The notes beneath the pieces were generated by a model, which searched no databases, had not been told where the DNA came from, and worked only from the letters and a program-made list of their open reading frames with translations. A stretch of 64,000 nt of DNA. It comes from Anaeramoeba flamelloides. Lineage: Eukaryota; Metamonada; Anaeramoebidae. Shown piece after piece: positions 22,565-33,272 of this stretch; position 1 is the stretch's first letter, and every line of letters begins with the position of its first letter. A program made the translations under genes and the position numbers. The DNA is taken from assembly GCA_027625915.1 (NCBI GenBank), contig JANTQA010000042.1, positions 1,376,001-1,440,000 of the forward strand. Reading direction: 5' to 3'.

Positions 22565-22883
22565 GACTTTTTTTGCAAGTATTTTTAATTTGGCTTTTCC
22601 TTTAGATTGGTTTGTTTTTTTTCTCTTTTTTTCAACTAATTCCCAAAAAAAAGAAAAATTATGAAGGAGCTTTTTCATATTTAGTTGGTTTTGATTTAGT
22701 TTTCACAAAATTTCATTGTTTTTGTGCAATACAAATAAAGTTTTATCTAAAACTAAATTATTAATTTCCAAATTCTTTTTTTTTTCGCTTTATCTTTTTC
22801 CTTTTCTTTTTTTTTTCTTTTTTTGATAAGAAAATTAATCAAACCAAAAATTTCATATTCTGATTTCCAAAAATATAAACAAG

Positions 22884-25170
22884 CCATTCCAAAAATTTGG
22901 AAACACTCAAAATCAAAAATAGGCAAAAAAAAACTCGATTGTTTTTATTTTTCTAAACCAAATATAAAACCACATTTAGGTTACACCTAGTAATAATGTT
23001 TTTATATTTAAACTTTTTTTTTCCAAATAAAAGAAAAAAAAAAATAAAACCAAAAAATCAAAATACAAGAGAGGGTTCGATGATATCTATGCTTAAGTCA
23101 TGATAAAGTTACAAAAACCCGTGATAGATTCTTTTTATCGTATCGTGATATTTTAGAAAATTGCGATATTCAATATTATCGCGTCAATAATATGACAAAT
23201 CGCGAGATTCTATAAAATCGCGATAATTATTTAAAAATCGTGATAAAAATTTCAAAATATTGCGATTAAAAAGTATTCACGATATAAAAGTTGATGGGTT
23301 TTTGGGATAATTCACCAATATTTTTAACAATAAAGAAATTATTTTTGATCAAAAAACAGTTTATGTGGTATAAAGTTATTCTTTTACAAAAAGAACAAAA
23401 AAAGATTCTTGATTCAATCAAGGATCAGATCCAAGAGTTTTATTTTGTTTTCATTTGACTTGGTTGACAAACCTATCGATCCTTTTAGATCAACAACAAT
23501 AAAAATAAAGATTAATAAATATTTTCTCAATTAATCATGGTTTTGTAAATTGCTTATGAACAAAAAAAGCTTGTTAAACAACCAACCCTTCACTTGTTCT
23601 TTAAAGAATATGTTCTTGGGTTAAAAACAATAGCAATATTCTATGAAAGCCGAAAGTGTATATGTTTAGTTATTCACAAGATTCACAATAACCTTGACAA
23701 CATTATCACCAATCATTAAAACTGTCTGGGCATTTGTGTAATACCTTTCATCTTGTTATTCTTCTTCTTCTTCTAATATCTATTTATTATACGGAAACTA
23801 TGCAAGAGTTTAGAGGTTTTTATTTGATCGATCACCAATAAGAAGGAAAATATTCTTTCTTATTTTTGGTAATTTAAATGGTCAAGGTAATAAATCTATT
23901 TAGAAAAACACATCGATTTTATATTCAAGTATATTGTTGAAATGGATTCTTATATGTGTGATCAAAAAATTTGTTTGAGATTTTAAATTTTATTAAAAAA
24001 AAAAAATGAATTGAAAAAAAATTTAACTTCCACTACAAATATTCTTATTTTATTTATAAAGTTTTATGTATTTCAAAACTTTTCACAACCTTCAAGACTA
24101 TTACACAACCCTTACGAACATCAAACAACATTTTTAAAAAAGAAAAGCTTTGTAAAATCACAAGGCTTAGTAAAAGTCAAGAGAATTTTTTTAAAAGTAA
24201 TTTCAAAAAAATAATTTTTCATTTTTTAGGATTTTTATTTTATCTTGATTATATGTCCCTACGACCCAAAAAACACTAAAAATTGAAAACTGATCAAATA
24301 CCTTCCATTAAAAAAACTAAAAAAACAAAATGATAAAATTAAAATAAATAAAGTTTCAATTTAACTTTTTCTTGTAAACATTTATTGCCAAAATGATTGA
24401 ATTCAAAGTTGAAATTATATATATATTTAGGTACAATATCTTATTTTAACTCATTTACATAAACAAATTCGAAATTCTGGTATTTTTTTTTTTACAAAAG
24501 GTACTAATTTGGTCTTCAAGTGTTTTTTTATTTGAAAATGGTAAAATGAAAAAAAAAGTTATTTAAAAAGACAAACTGTCTGAAAAAGTATTCTAATTTA
24601 ATATATTAACTTATTCTTTGATTTCAAAATTTTCTCAACCTCAATTTTTCAAAAAAAAATAAAAAAATGTATAGTAATTTCAAAAAATATTTTCGATATT
24701 CAAAAGTTGAGATTGTTTTTATTCTAAAAAAATTATCCCAGTGTTTAATTGAATTAAGTTATAAGGATAGATTTCGAAAAATATTAATCAGAAAAAAATA
24801 GTGCTTAATTTTATAAAGGACATATAGAATATCGCGATTTTATGATTTTTAGCGATAAAGTTTGACTAATTGCCTTTTTTTAATATTGTCACAAATTAAT
24901 TGTTAATATTGTGTATAATATATGTTATCATCAAAACCTCTAAAGTGTTCAGAATAAATTTGGGAATGAGTAGAACAAAAAAAAAATTATTACTAAATTT
25001 ATTGAAATTTGACAAACAATTATCCAAATCAAAGATTAGATACCATCAACTAATCCTATTTGGGATTTTCTCTTTAACTGAACCCAACTTTAACTTTATA
25101 TCAATTATTGGAAAAAAATTCTGATCTAACAATACAGATTACGTAACTTCATAAAAAGAAATATAAACAT
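22884..25170 (-). mobile_element. Family C element, copy 4, split by a family A insertion
   Basis: The segment 22884-23069 starts CCATTCCAAAAATTTGGAAA and follows the reverse complement of the right half of the copy at 57411-57929, including AAATATAAAACCACATTTAG and TAATGTTTTTAT. The rest resumes at 24942 (TGTTCAGAATAAATTTGGGA, then ATTTATTGAAATTTGACAAA, then TTAGATACCATCAACTAAT), continuing the same repeat in order. The two halves meet at the position corresponding to CAAG|TGT in the intact copy. Between them lies the family A element, with AAG and AAAG next to its tips. Confidence 0.75.
23070..24941 (-). mobile_element. Family A element, copy 3, nested in a family C repeat
   Basis: A 1872-bp element running from AGAGGGTTCGATGATATC to GTTATCATCAAAACCTCT, in reverse orientation to copies 1 and 2. 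TCGCGATA-like motifs are dense in 23150-23290; the interior shares TTGATTCAATCAAGGATCAG and GGTTGACAAACCTATCGATC with the others. The frame at 24011-24214 (FQNFSQPSRLLHN) corresponds to the antisense small frame of copies 1 and 2, but stays short. It is longer than copy 2 by roughly 600 bp, mostly at its right end. No transposase domain is visible. Confidence 0.75.
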
Positions 25171-26637
25171 CACCGAAAAAAACAAAAAAATAATAAAAAT
25201 ATTAGTAAATTCAAAATTATTTATAAAAGGTATTAAAGTACAGTATTGTTGTTCTTTAAACTGCTGTAATAGTTTCTAAATTTTTGGTATTTAGTATATT
25301 TTGCACAAATCAACTTCTATTTATCAATTTAATACTTGTAAAGGATATAATAATGAATAATTTTAATCCGCTTTACAGTAATTTTGATAATAAAAAAAGA
25401 CAGATACATGATTAATTTTTTTCAAAATTGCAAATTTTAAATAAAACTTGAAAAGTACTTTGATTTTATTGGAATTGTCCAAAAAAATGAAATTCATTAC
25501 TCAATATTAACTATTTTTTTTGACCAATCTGGTAAACCTTTGGGTTTGATTTAATTAAGAACTATTTTCATAAAATATGTTTTTTTTTTGCTCCAAAAGG
25601 CAAAATTTGAAAATTTCAAAAGATCCACTTTTTTCATTAATTGAAATATTGATCTTAAAGGTTTTTGAATTTAAGATTTTTATATTTTAACACTCAAAAA
25701 GACAGAACATCAAAAAAAGTCCTAGTTTTAGTTTTGAATCATAATGATAAGCTCTACTTTCTAGTTAATTTATATACTTGATTCTTTTTAGAAAGTTTAT
25801 TTTTTCATTTATGGATGGAAACTTTTGAGTGAAATAAAACTTACGAAAGGGTTAATATTTATAAAAAGGAGTACCTGAAAAAACAAGAAAATTTTGAAAA
25901 AGTTAAATGTTAAAAAGATTTTTGGTCCTCTTTTATTGAAAAACTGATGTGAATTTATATTTTCCTATATAAATTTAAAAATTTTACATCAGTATTCCAA
26001 TGAAAGTGACCTAAAAACATTTTTTCACATTTTTCCTTTTTTTCCTTGTTTTATTTTTCTCAATATTTTTTTTGCAAATTTTTTGTTTTATTGCATAATC
26101 GGGAGTCGCTGGGTAAAAAAATGAGGTTATTCTATTGTTATTGAAACAATATAAATGATTTAGGGAAAATATTATTGGTTTTAATTGGAATTTTATTTTG
26201 GATCTTCAATAGGAGATCAAAATTAGCATTGTTGTTTTTCTCTTTAAGAATGCCTCAGAATTTTGAGTTTTTCTATTTTTAAAGAAAACCTATTGATTTA
26301 TTAATTTTATTTCATATTAGTATCAACTGTTCTTTGATGTGTATCATTCTAATTATTTCTTGTTTGTTCTTCAATAGCTTAATTTGAAAAATAATTGATA
26401 TTTGGAAAAAAAACAGGTCCCTTTTGACTCAAACAAAGCTTGTAAGAAAAAATAAAAATGTAAAAAACAACATTTTTTACAAAAAAAAAAATTATTTTAA
26501 TTTGTGGATAAAAGATCGTAAGAACCTTAACCAAAATGAAAGAGTGACATTTGTTCTGTATATTCAATAATTCGTTTAGAACATACACCCTTAATAGAAA
26601 CAATCTAAAAATAAGAAAAAATTCTCAAAACCAAAAA
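25171..26637. other. Gene-free AT-rich spacer
   Basis: I see no gene, RNA or clear repeat between the split family C element and the 3' end of the HROB-like gene. Short open frames here are low-complexity. Confidence 0.5.
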
Positions 26638-28647
26638 CTAAAAGTCAACATCATGAAAATTATCGAGTATATCTGCATATTTATCAACATCATCATCATC
26701 GTCTTCACGGTCTTTATTTTCACTAACTTTCTTTAAATATCCTTGTGTTGAAGATTGCGGATCCAAGTTTTGTTTATTCTGCTGTAAAGAATCTTGTTGT
26801 GAGCTTGTAACTTTTTCTATTGCACCCCAATCGAGCTCATTGTCTTCATCATTTACTTTGTTTTGTGATTTTCGATCACTCAAATTTTTTGGTATTGTTT
26901 GATTAGTTTGCTGCTGTTGTGATTGATTTGTATTTTGGTTAGTTTGAAAATTTTGTTGTTGATTCATGATTTGGTTATTTTGGTTATTTTGCTGTTGATT
27001 CAGAATAAATTCCAATGATTGTGTTTGATTTATATTTTGGTTATTTTGCAAATTTTGTTGTTGATTCATATTTTGGTTAGTTTGATAATTTTGTTGTTGA
27101 CTCATATTTTGATTATTTTGCTGTTGTTGTTGTAGGTTATTATTTTGATTAGTTTGAAAATTTTGGTTTGGAAAATTATTCTGTTGATTTTGAATATTTT
27201 TTTCATTGATTTGTTGTTGTTGATTTTCGTTGTTGTGTTTTTCTTCAGATAATTTTTGAATGAACTGATCTTTTTCAAGATTAAGACTTTTTCTTTTCTG
27301 GGTGTTTTTTTTTTGGGACGATTCTTTCTCGTCCTTTGTTGGTGGTAAAACTAAAAACAAATTACTTGGTGTAATATTCAAATGCTTTTCGTCCCTTTTC
27401 GGGCTGAAAACAGTAACTGTTTTCAATGTAAGAACTGTTCCTACTGATATTTGGCTTGCGTATTCACTAAGCACTGTTCCATGTATCGTTCCAGAAATTC
27501 TTCCACTGGGGTCAATAAGAGTTGCCTGTCCAAGGTGTGAGTCCGTGATTTGAAGCCTTTCAATTATTACGGAAATCCATGGGACTTTGTTTGTAATTGG
27601 ATGCTGTTCTTTCACATAACAAATATCATATTTGAAAAAGTCAACTGTGTCCAGTCCTTGGTGTTCGACTTCTTCGATAAGGTTTTTCCATGGGCCATCG
27701 ATAAATTGTTTCATTTGTAATTTTTTGCTATTTTGCTCTAATAGTTCGCTTGAATTTTGATTTTCTTGTTCACTTTGTTTGGGGTGTAAAAAAAAGGATT
27801 CGTTTCTTTGTGATAATAAATTTAGAGAAACTGGTAAGTCCTCTTCAGGATCAAGATCAGGTAATAGACCTGCAGGCCCTGGGATCTTTTTTTGTGACTG
27901 TAATTTTTTATCAAGTTTTAGTTTGGAAATTTTTTTAAAATTGATTTCTTGAGGAGGCTCTTTTTGCAATTGTTGTGAGTTTGGGTTATTTTGTGAATTG
28001 TTCTCAGACAACAAATTTGTTAAAGAAATTTCATCTAAGTCACTCGATTCTGATTCTTCAGCAGATTCTTCTGATTCGGATGTTTCTGATGTTTCAGAGG
28101 ATTCTTCTGACTCTTCTGACTCTTCAGATGATTTTGAAGTTTCTTTCTTTTTTTTCTTTTTGTTTTCCTTTTTATTTTTCTTTTTATTTTTAGTTTTATT
28201 TTTCGTTTTGTCTTTCTTTTTTTTTTTCTTTTTGTTTTTGTTTTTTTTAATTTTTTCTTTTTCTATTTCGATCTCTATTTCTTGATTGATCCTTGAATTT
28301 AATAAAGGTGAAGAGGTGAGATCATAGTGAGATGGTAAATTATTTAACCGTTGCTTTTTAGGTGTTGAATTCGAATTTATTTGATCACTTTGATTTTGTG
28401 TCATAGTTTGTTCCAAATTGCCAGTAACATTTGATTCCTTCCTTTCAAAGGAATTACGCTTTCGTTCACTTGAATTTGGTTGTTGTGATAATAATTCAGT
28501 AACTGATTGGTTAAGATCAATTGACAAATCTGAGTCAGAACTTGAATCAGATCCTCCTGAAAACTTGTTTATTTTTAAGAGAAGAATTTTTTCTTGAGGA
28601 AAACAAAAAACTGAAAAAAAAAAAAAAAAAGAAAGAATAAACTTCAA
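26638..28647 (-). CDS. HROB-like OB-fold recombination factor
   Basis: HROB (C17orf53/MCM8IP) recruits the MCM8-MCM9 helicase to recombination intermediates and acts in the nucleus. Three family landmarks occur in order: the motif KKIPGPAGLLPD at 253-264, DGPWKNLIEEV at 317-327 and an OB-fold at about 352-436. The OB-fold includes NKVPWISVIIERL, LIDPSGRISGTIHG, SVGTVLTLKTVTVFSP and LNITPSNLFLVLP, each matching the conserved vertebrate pattern. Residues 129-170 are poly-lysine, 171-203 Ser/Glu-rich, and 470-590 a Q/N-rich tract with repeats of QQNxQxNQNxNQ; the tail is acidic (DREDDDDDVD). The first 30 residues (MKFILSFFFFFSVFCF...) look like translated intron, because a T-rich tract and an AG acceptor end at 28557. 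The true start is probably a short upstream exon I could not place. Confidence 0.82.
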   Translation of the reverse strand: MKFILSFFFFFSVFCFPQEKILLLKINKFSGGSDSSSDSDLSIDLNQSVTELLSQQPNSSERKRNSFERKESNVTGNLEQTMTQNQSDQINSNSTPKKQRLNNLPSHYDLTSSPLLNSRINQEIEIEIEKEKIKKNKNKKKKKKKDKTKNKTKNKKKNKKENKKKKKKETSKSSEESEESEESSETSETSESEESAEESESSDLDEISLTNLLSENNSQNNPNSQQLQKEPPQEINFKKISKLKLDKKLQSQKKIPGPAGLLPDLDPEEDLPVSLNLLSQRNESFFLHPKQSEQENQNSSELLEQNSKKLQMKQFIDGPWKNLIEEVEHQGLDTVDFFKYDICYVKEQHPITNKVPWISVIIERLQITDSHLGQATLIDPSGRISGTIHGTVLSEYASQISVGTVLTLKTVTVFSPKRDEKHLNITPSNLFLVLPPTKDEKESSQKKNTQKRKSLNLEKDQFIQKLSEEKHNNENQQQQINEKNIQNQQNNFPNQNFQTNQNNNLQQQQQNNQNMSQQQNYQTNQNMNQQQNLQNNQNINQTQSLEFILNQQQNNQNNQIMNQQQNFQTNQNTNQSQQQQTNQTIPKNLSDRKSQNKVNDEDNELDWGAIEKVTSSQQDSLQQNKQNLDPQSSTQGYLKKVSENKDREDDDDDVDKYADILDNFHDVDF

Positions 28648-29380
28648 TTAATTACATTAAAACCATTCATAATAAATTTTATCGTTTTAGATTTTTAAAT
28701 GTAAGAGATTTTTTGGTTCGTTTGATTTTCAATTAAAAAAAAAGAAGCTTTCAGAAACGAAAAAAAAAAGTAACAAAAGAATAAAAAATGAATTTAGAAA
28801 ATTCAGCTTTGATTGAAATAGTTTTTTTTAAATACGGAAAAGAAAACGAAGTGTTAAGGTTTATTTAGAATTGGAAAAGTTATGGAAAATTTTATTTTGG
28901 TTTCAAGTTTATGGTGTGGGTTTTTAAAAGTATCTGAGGATATACTGAGTAATTTCTCATTTAAAAAACAAAGTTTTTGTTGGTAAAAATTCAATCTCCT
29001 GAATTTCTTTTTATTTTGTTAATTTCTTGTTTTTATGGAAATTCATCAAAACGAAAACTGAAGAATTTTTAGTTGTAGTACATGTAATTTAACTATTACC
29101 TCCCTATAAAATGAAAAAAATTATTTATTTCACTTTATTTAACAAATCGAGGTTTCTCTTATAAAGCTATCATAAATCAAAAATTCAAAAAACATTATTA
29201 TAAAAAAAAGAAGAAAAAAACTCAAAATTACCAACAATTAGTTATCGATCAAAAATATTGGAGAATTTTCATTTTACTCGTGATCAACCAAAAAAAATAT
29301 ATTTATTTTTCTTTCTTTTTTTATTGTTTAAGGGGGGGGGGGGTATTTTAATTTATAATAGTTTCGGTTAACTTTTCTTG
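28648..29380. other. AT-rich spacer with a G-tract
   Basis: No gene is seen. A run of 12 G at 29332-29343 follows TTTAA; such G-tracts are rare in this sequence (others at 37647-37653 and 48864-48873, and a C7 at 63234). Confidence 0.4.
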
Positions 29381-29389
29381 AGGTTGAAA

Positions 29390-29961
29390 GAAGAGAGTAA
29401 AATCATAAATTTTATTCAATTCTTTTGAATTCTGAAAAAATGCCAAAAACTTATCATTAGGGTTTTTTTAATTTTAGAAATAAAAAGAAAATTATTGAAA
29501 TTTTCTTTTAATTTCTAAAATTAAAAAAAATCACCTTTAGCTTTTCTTGAGTTTTCTGTTTATTTGGAAAATCAATAGATTTTACAAATAAAACAGAAAA
29601 CCCCAAGAAAATCTAGGCACTCTACGGCACTCGACAGCACTTTTCGTTAGTTTTTTTTTGATTTAAGAATTAAACTGAAATTTTCTATAATTTTCAGTTT
29701 ATTTATTAAATTAAAAAAACTTATCACTTGACAACACTCTAAGTCACTTGAAGGCCACCTTTTGTTAACTTTTCCAGATTTGTTCGAAAATATTACTATG
29801 TTTTAATTCCTACCATATTCCTTTGAATCTTGGAAAAGCAAATCCATTTTTTTTTAATTTTAGAAAAAATAAGAAATTTTTTGAAAATTTTCTTTTTAAT
29901 TTTCAATTAAATAAAAAAAGTATTAGATTTTCTTGATTTTTTTGTTTATTATACAAAATTA
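29390..29961. repeat. Composite hairpin-repeat block
   Basis: Shares with 19860-20560 the modules CTTTTGAATTCTGAAAAA (about 29420) and the inverted pair TTTTCTTGAGTTTTCTGTTT / AAACAGAAAACCCCAAGAAA (29541-29613). It also has GGCACTCGACAGCACTTTT and its variants. Confidence 0.5.
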
Positions 29962-31217
29962 AGAGATTTTTTGAAGATACCAATGCTTAAGTCAAGATAA
30001 AGTTTCAAAAATCGCGATAATTTTTACAAAATCATGATAATATTAAACATCGTGATAATCAATATCATCATGATAATATTACAAATCGGAAAGATTCTAT
30101 AATATCGCCATATTTATTGTAAAACCGTGATAAATGCCAAAATATTGTAATTAAAAAGTATTATCGATATAAAAGTTGATTGGTTTTTGAGGATAATTCA
30201 TCAATATTTTTAAAAAGAAAATTTTTTTTTGATAAAAAAGATTATTACCTGAAAAAAAAGTCATTCTTTGAAAAAAATTAAAAAAAATACTTGATCCAAT
30301 CAAGTATCAGATCAAAAAGATTTAATTGTATTTTCTTTTAATTTAGTTGACAGGCCTATCAATCCTTTAAGATCAACAACAATAATAACTAAAGAGAAAT
30401 AAATATTATCTCAGTTAATCGTGGTGTTGGAAATTGCGTTGAAAAAAAAAGACCTTCTAAAACAACGAAGCGTTTATCTGTTCTTTAAAGAGTATGTTCT
30501 TGGGTTAAAACATTTTCAATATTCTAAAAAAGCTAAAAGGGGTTGGATAACTTTTCAAAAGATTTCACAAAATCCTTGTCAAATGATCACCTATTATTAA
30601 GATTTTTTATAGAAATTTTCTTCTTCTTGTTCTTATTCTCATATCTTTGTGTTGGAAAATTCATCACGAGATCATTATGAGATTTTTGTTTAATCAATCA
30701 CCAATAAGATGGATAATTACTCTTTATTCTTTAGTTTATTTAATTTGTGAAGGTAATATTCCCATTTTTTAAAAAAATATCGATTTTATAATAAAGTGTT
30801 TTGATGAGATGGGTTATTATTAGTTTGATCATAAAATATGTTTGAGATTTTATATTTTGTAAAAAAAAAATGAATAGAAAACAATTTTTTTCCATTATAA
30901 AACAGTATCCTGACTTTTATAAAAGTTTTCAGTTTTTCAAAACTATCAAACAATTGTATACAATTCACCATCACAAACACTTTCAAACATTTTTAAAGTA
31001 AAAGCGTTGTAAAAGTCTCAAGGCTTTGTAAAAGTCAAAATGTTGAATTTAATTGTATTAATTTTTCTTTTTTTTGTGATAATTATTTTATGGTGACAAT
31101 TTAGAATATCGCAATTTTATGCTTTTTCGTGATAAAGTTAAACTAATCCTGATTTTTTAATAATATCCCAAATCAATTGTAAATATCATGATAATATATC
31201 TTATCATCAAAACCTCA
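29962..31217 (-). mobile_element. Family A element, copy 4
   Basis: About 1256 bp from AGAGATTTTTTGAAGATACC (degraded tip) to TCTTATCATCAAAACCTC, in the same orientation as copy 3. It has subterminal TCGCGATA-like motifs at 30013-30170 and 31105-31200, and shared interior blocks (TTGATCCAATCAAGTATCAG, TTGACAGGCCTATCAATCC). It carries no coding region. Confidence 0.75.
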
Positions 31218-31279
31218 CATATATTATCAGACTAAATTAATAAAAATTGAATAAAAAATTGCTTCAAGTGTTCATCAAG

Positions 31280-31480
31280 TACCGAAGAGTACCGAACTTT
31301 TCTAAAATTAAAAATAATTGATTGAAATTAAAGATTTTCCTCTATTCTTTTTAATTCTGGAGAATATTGTTAGATTTTCTTAAGTTTTCTGTTTATTTGA
31401 AAAATCAATATATTTTACAAATGAAACAGTAAACCACAAGAAAAGCTCAATTGTGTTTTTTTTTTACTTTTTGAAATGAA
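31280..31480. repeat. Composite hairpin-repeat block
   Basis: Contains ACCGAAGAGTACCGAAC, CTTTTTAATTCTGGAGAAT and the inverted pair TTTTCTTAAGTTTTCTGTTT / AAACAGTAAACCACAAGAAA (31371-31442), the same order as at 29390-29613. Confidence 0.5.
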
Positions 31481-31938
31481 GAGAAAAATTGAAAAAAGTT
31501 TTAAAAATTCCTTATATTGTTAAAATGACTGTAACTTGATTATTCTTGTTTTTGAATTCCTAACACAACCATAATGACATCACTCTTTTCTCTATTACTT
31601 TATATTTGAAAAAAGAAGAATTATTCTGTTACAAACACTAAACAAGACAAACTTTTATAACACTTCTTCCTCAATTAAAATTAAAAAATAATCAAAAAAA
31701 AAACAGATAAATAATGAGATAAAACCCAAGACTTATAATTCTTTTAATAAATGTTCATTCTATCATATTTTCATTCCAAAATTTGGTTTTTGGAATGAAA
31801 AAAAAAAAAAAAAAATTCCTTTTTTAAAACTTTTTAAAATTGATACAGAGATAAGTACGAATCAACTAATAACAAAAATAACAAAACCCCAGACATAATT
31901 AAAGATAATTTTTTTTTCTTTTACAGTTATCATCAACC

Positions 31939-32501
31939 TTAAGGTTTACAATCCCTGAAACTGGAAAAAAGATTATCTTGTATTGGGTGTGTCAACTTGT
32001 TATTTTGGTTCTTATCTGATCGATCCACAACTAAGTTTGGATCGTATAGGTGGTTGAAAAATGCTATTTTTGTCATTTTATTTTTTTTTTTTCCGAAATC
32101 CGAATTGATGAGTTTAAGATTAATTGATTGGAAGATATTTAATTAGTAATTGAGTTTTTTGTTTTCTATGTTGAAATTTTTATTTACGCTTTGTATTATT
32201 TGGAGTAAATAAAAAAAAATTTTTTTTACAAGCATCAAATAATACAAAGTGTAAATAAAAATTTCAACATAGACAACCCAAAAATTAACACTTTCAAATC
32301 ACTACCTTACAATCAATTAATCTTAAACTCATCAATTCGGATTTCGGAAAAAAAAAAAATAAAATGACAAAAATAGCATTTTTCAACCACCTATACGATC
32401 CAAACTTAGTTGTGGATCGATCAGATAAGAACCAAAATAACAAGTTGACACACCCAATACAAGATAATCTTTTTTCCAGTTTCAGGGATTGTAATCCTTA
32501 A
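31939..32501. mobile_element. Family F foldback element 1 (TTAA-bounded palindrome)
   Basis: A 563-bp inverted repeat bounded by TTAA at 31939-31942 and 32498-32501. The outermost roughly 185 bp of each arm are nearly identical, from GGTTTACAATCCCTGAAACT through ATCTGATCGATCCACAACTA to GAGTTTAAGATTAATTGATT. The arms then diverge for about 45 bp and match again at CTATGTTGAAATTTTTATTT around an A/T-rich centre. It has no coding capacity. Such arms would fold into a very long hairpin. The near-identity suggests a recent insertion or arm conversion. Confidence 0.85.
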
Positions 32502-33064
32502 GGTTTACAATCCCTGAAATTTAAAAAAAATATTTTCTTATTTTTAATTTGTATTAACTTATTAGTTTGGTTCTTATCTGATCGATTTTGTGCTTGGTAA
32601 ATGTTTTAATATTTGTTCAAAATAGCAATTTTTGACAATTTATTTTTTTATTTGTGAAATTGAATTGAAGAGTGTAAGATTTATCAGCTGGAAGATAAGT
32701 GAAAAAATAAATTTTTTTTTATGTTGTTGGAGATTTAAATTTTGATTTACTTTTTTTGTCAATTAACCAAATGAAAAAATAAAATTGTTTTTAAAAAGCT
32801 CCCAAATATAACCAAACCTAATTAAAAATTCGAATCAAAAACCTACAAAACACATTTTTTTATCACTTTTCTTCCAGCCAATTAATCTTTCACTCTTCAA
32901 TTCAATTTCACAAATAAAAAAATAAAGTGCCCAAAATTGCGATTTTGAACAAATATTAAAACCCATCCAAAGCACAAAATTCATCAGCTAAGAACCAAAT
33001 TAACAAGTATTCACAACCAACACAAGGTAATCTTTATTTAAATTTCAGGGATTAATCACCTTAT
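32498..33064. mobile_element. Family F foldback element 2, older copy abutting the first
   Basis: Starts at the shared TTAA with GGTTTACAATCCCTGAAATT and ends AATTTCAGGGATTAATCACC near 33060. The arms are clearly inverted but more diverged than those of element 1, for example TTGTGAAATTGAATTGAAGA against TCTTCAATTCAATTTCACAA. It shares tip, TTCTTATCTGATCGAT and GATAATCT-type words with element 1. It ends about 210 bp before the MED20 start codon, so its right arm may lie in that gene's promoter region. Confidence 0.75.
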
Positions 33065-33272
33065 CCTCTATCTTACCTTTGAAAAACTATTTACTATTTT
33101 TTTTTGTTAATCTATTGATCCTTTCGGAAACTAGTATTTTTTGAAATATAAATTCTTCTAAATCTCAAAAATAGAGTTTTGTAATCAATTAAGTATCAAT
33201 AATTAAAAAATCCCTTAACCAAAAATGAAAAAAATAAATCATTTTTTTATTTTTCATTTTTAGTTTTTAAAA

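Noticed and set aside
28558-28647. Signal peptide on the HROB-like protein (MKFILSFFFFFSVFCF)
   Set aside because: HROB is nuclear, the segment is a translated T-rich tract, and it ends in a good AG acceptor. It is more likely intron than coding.
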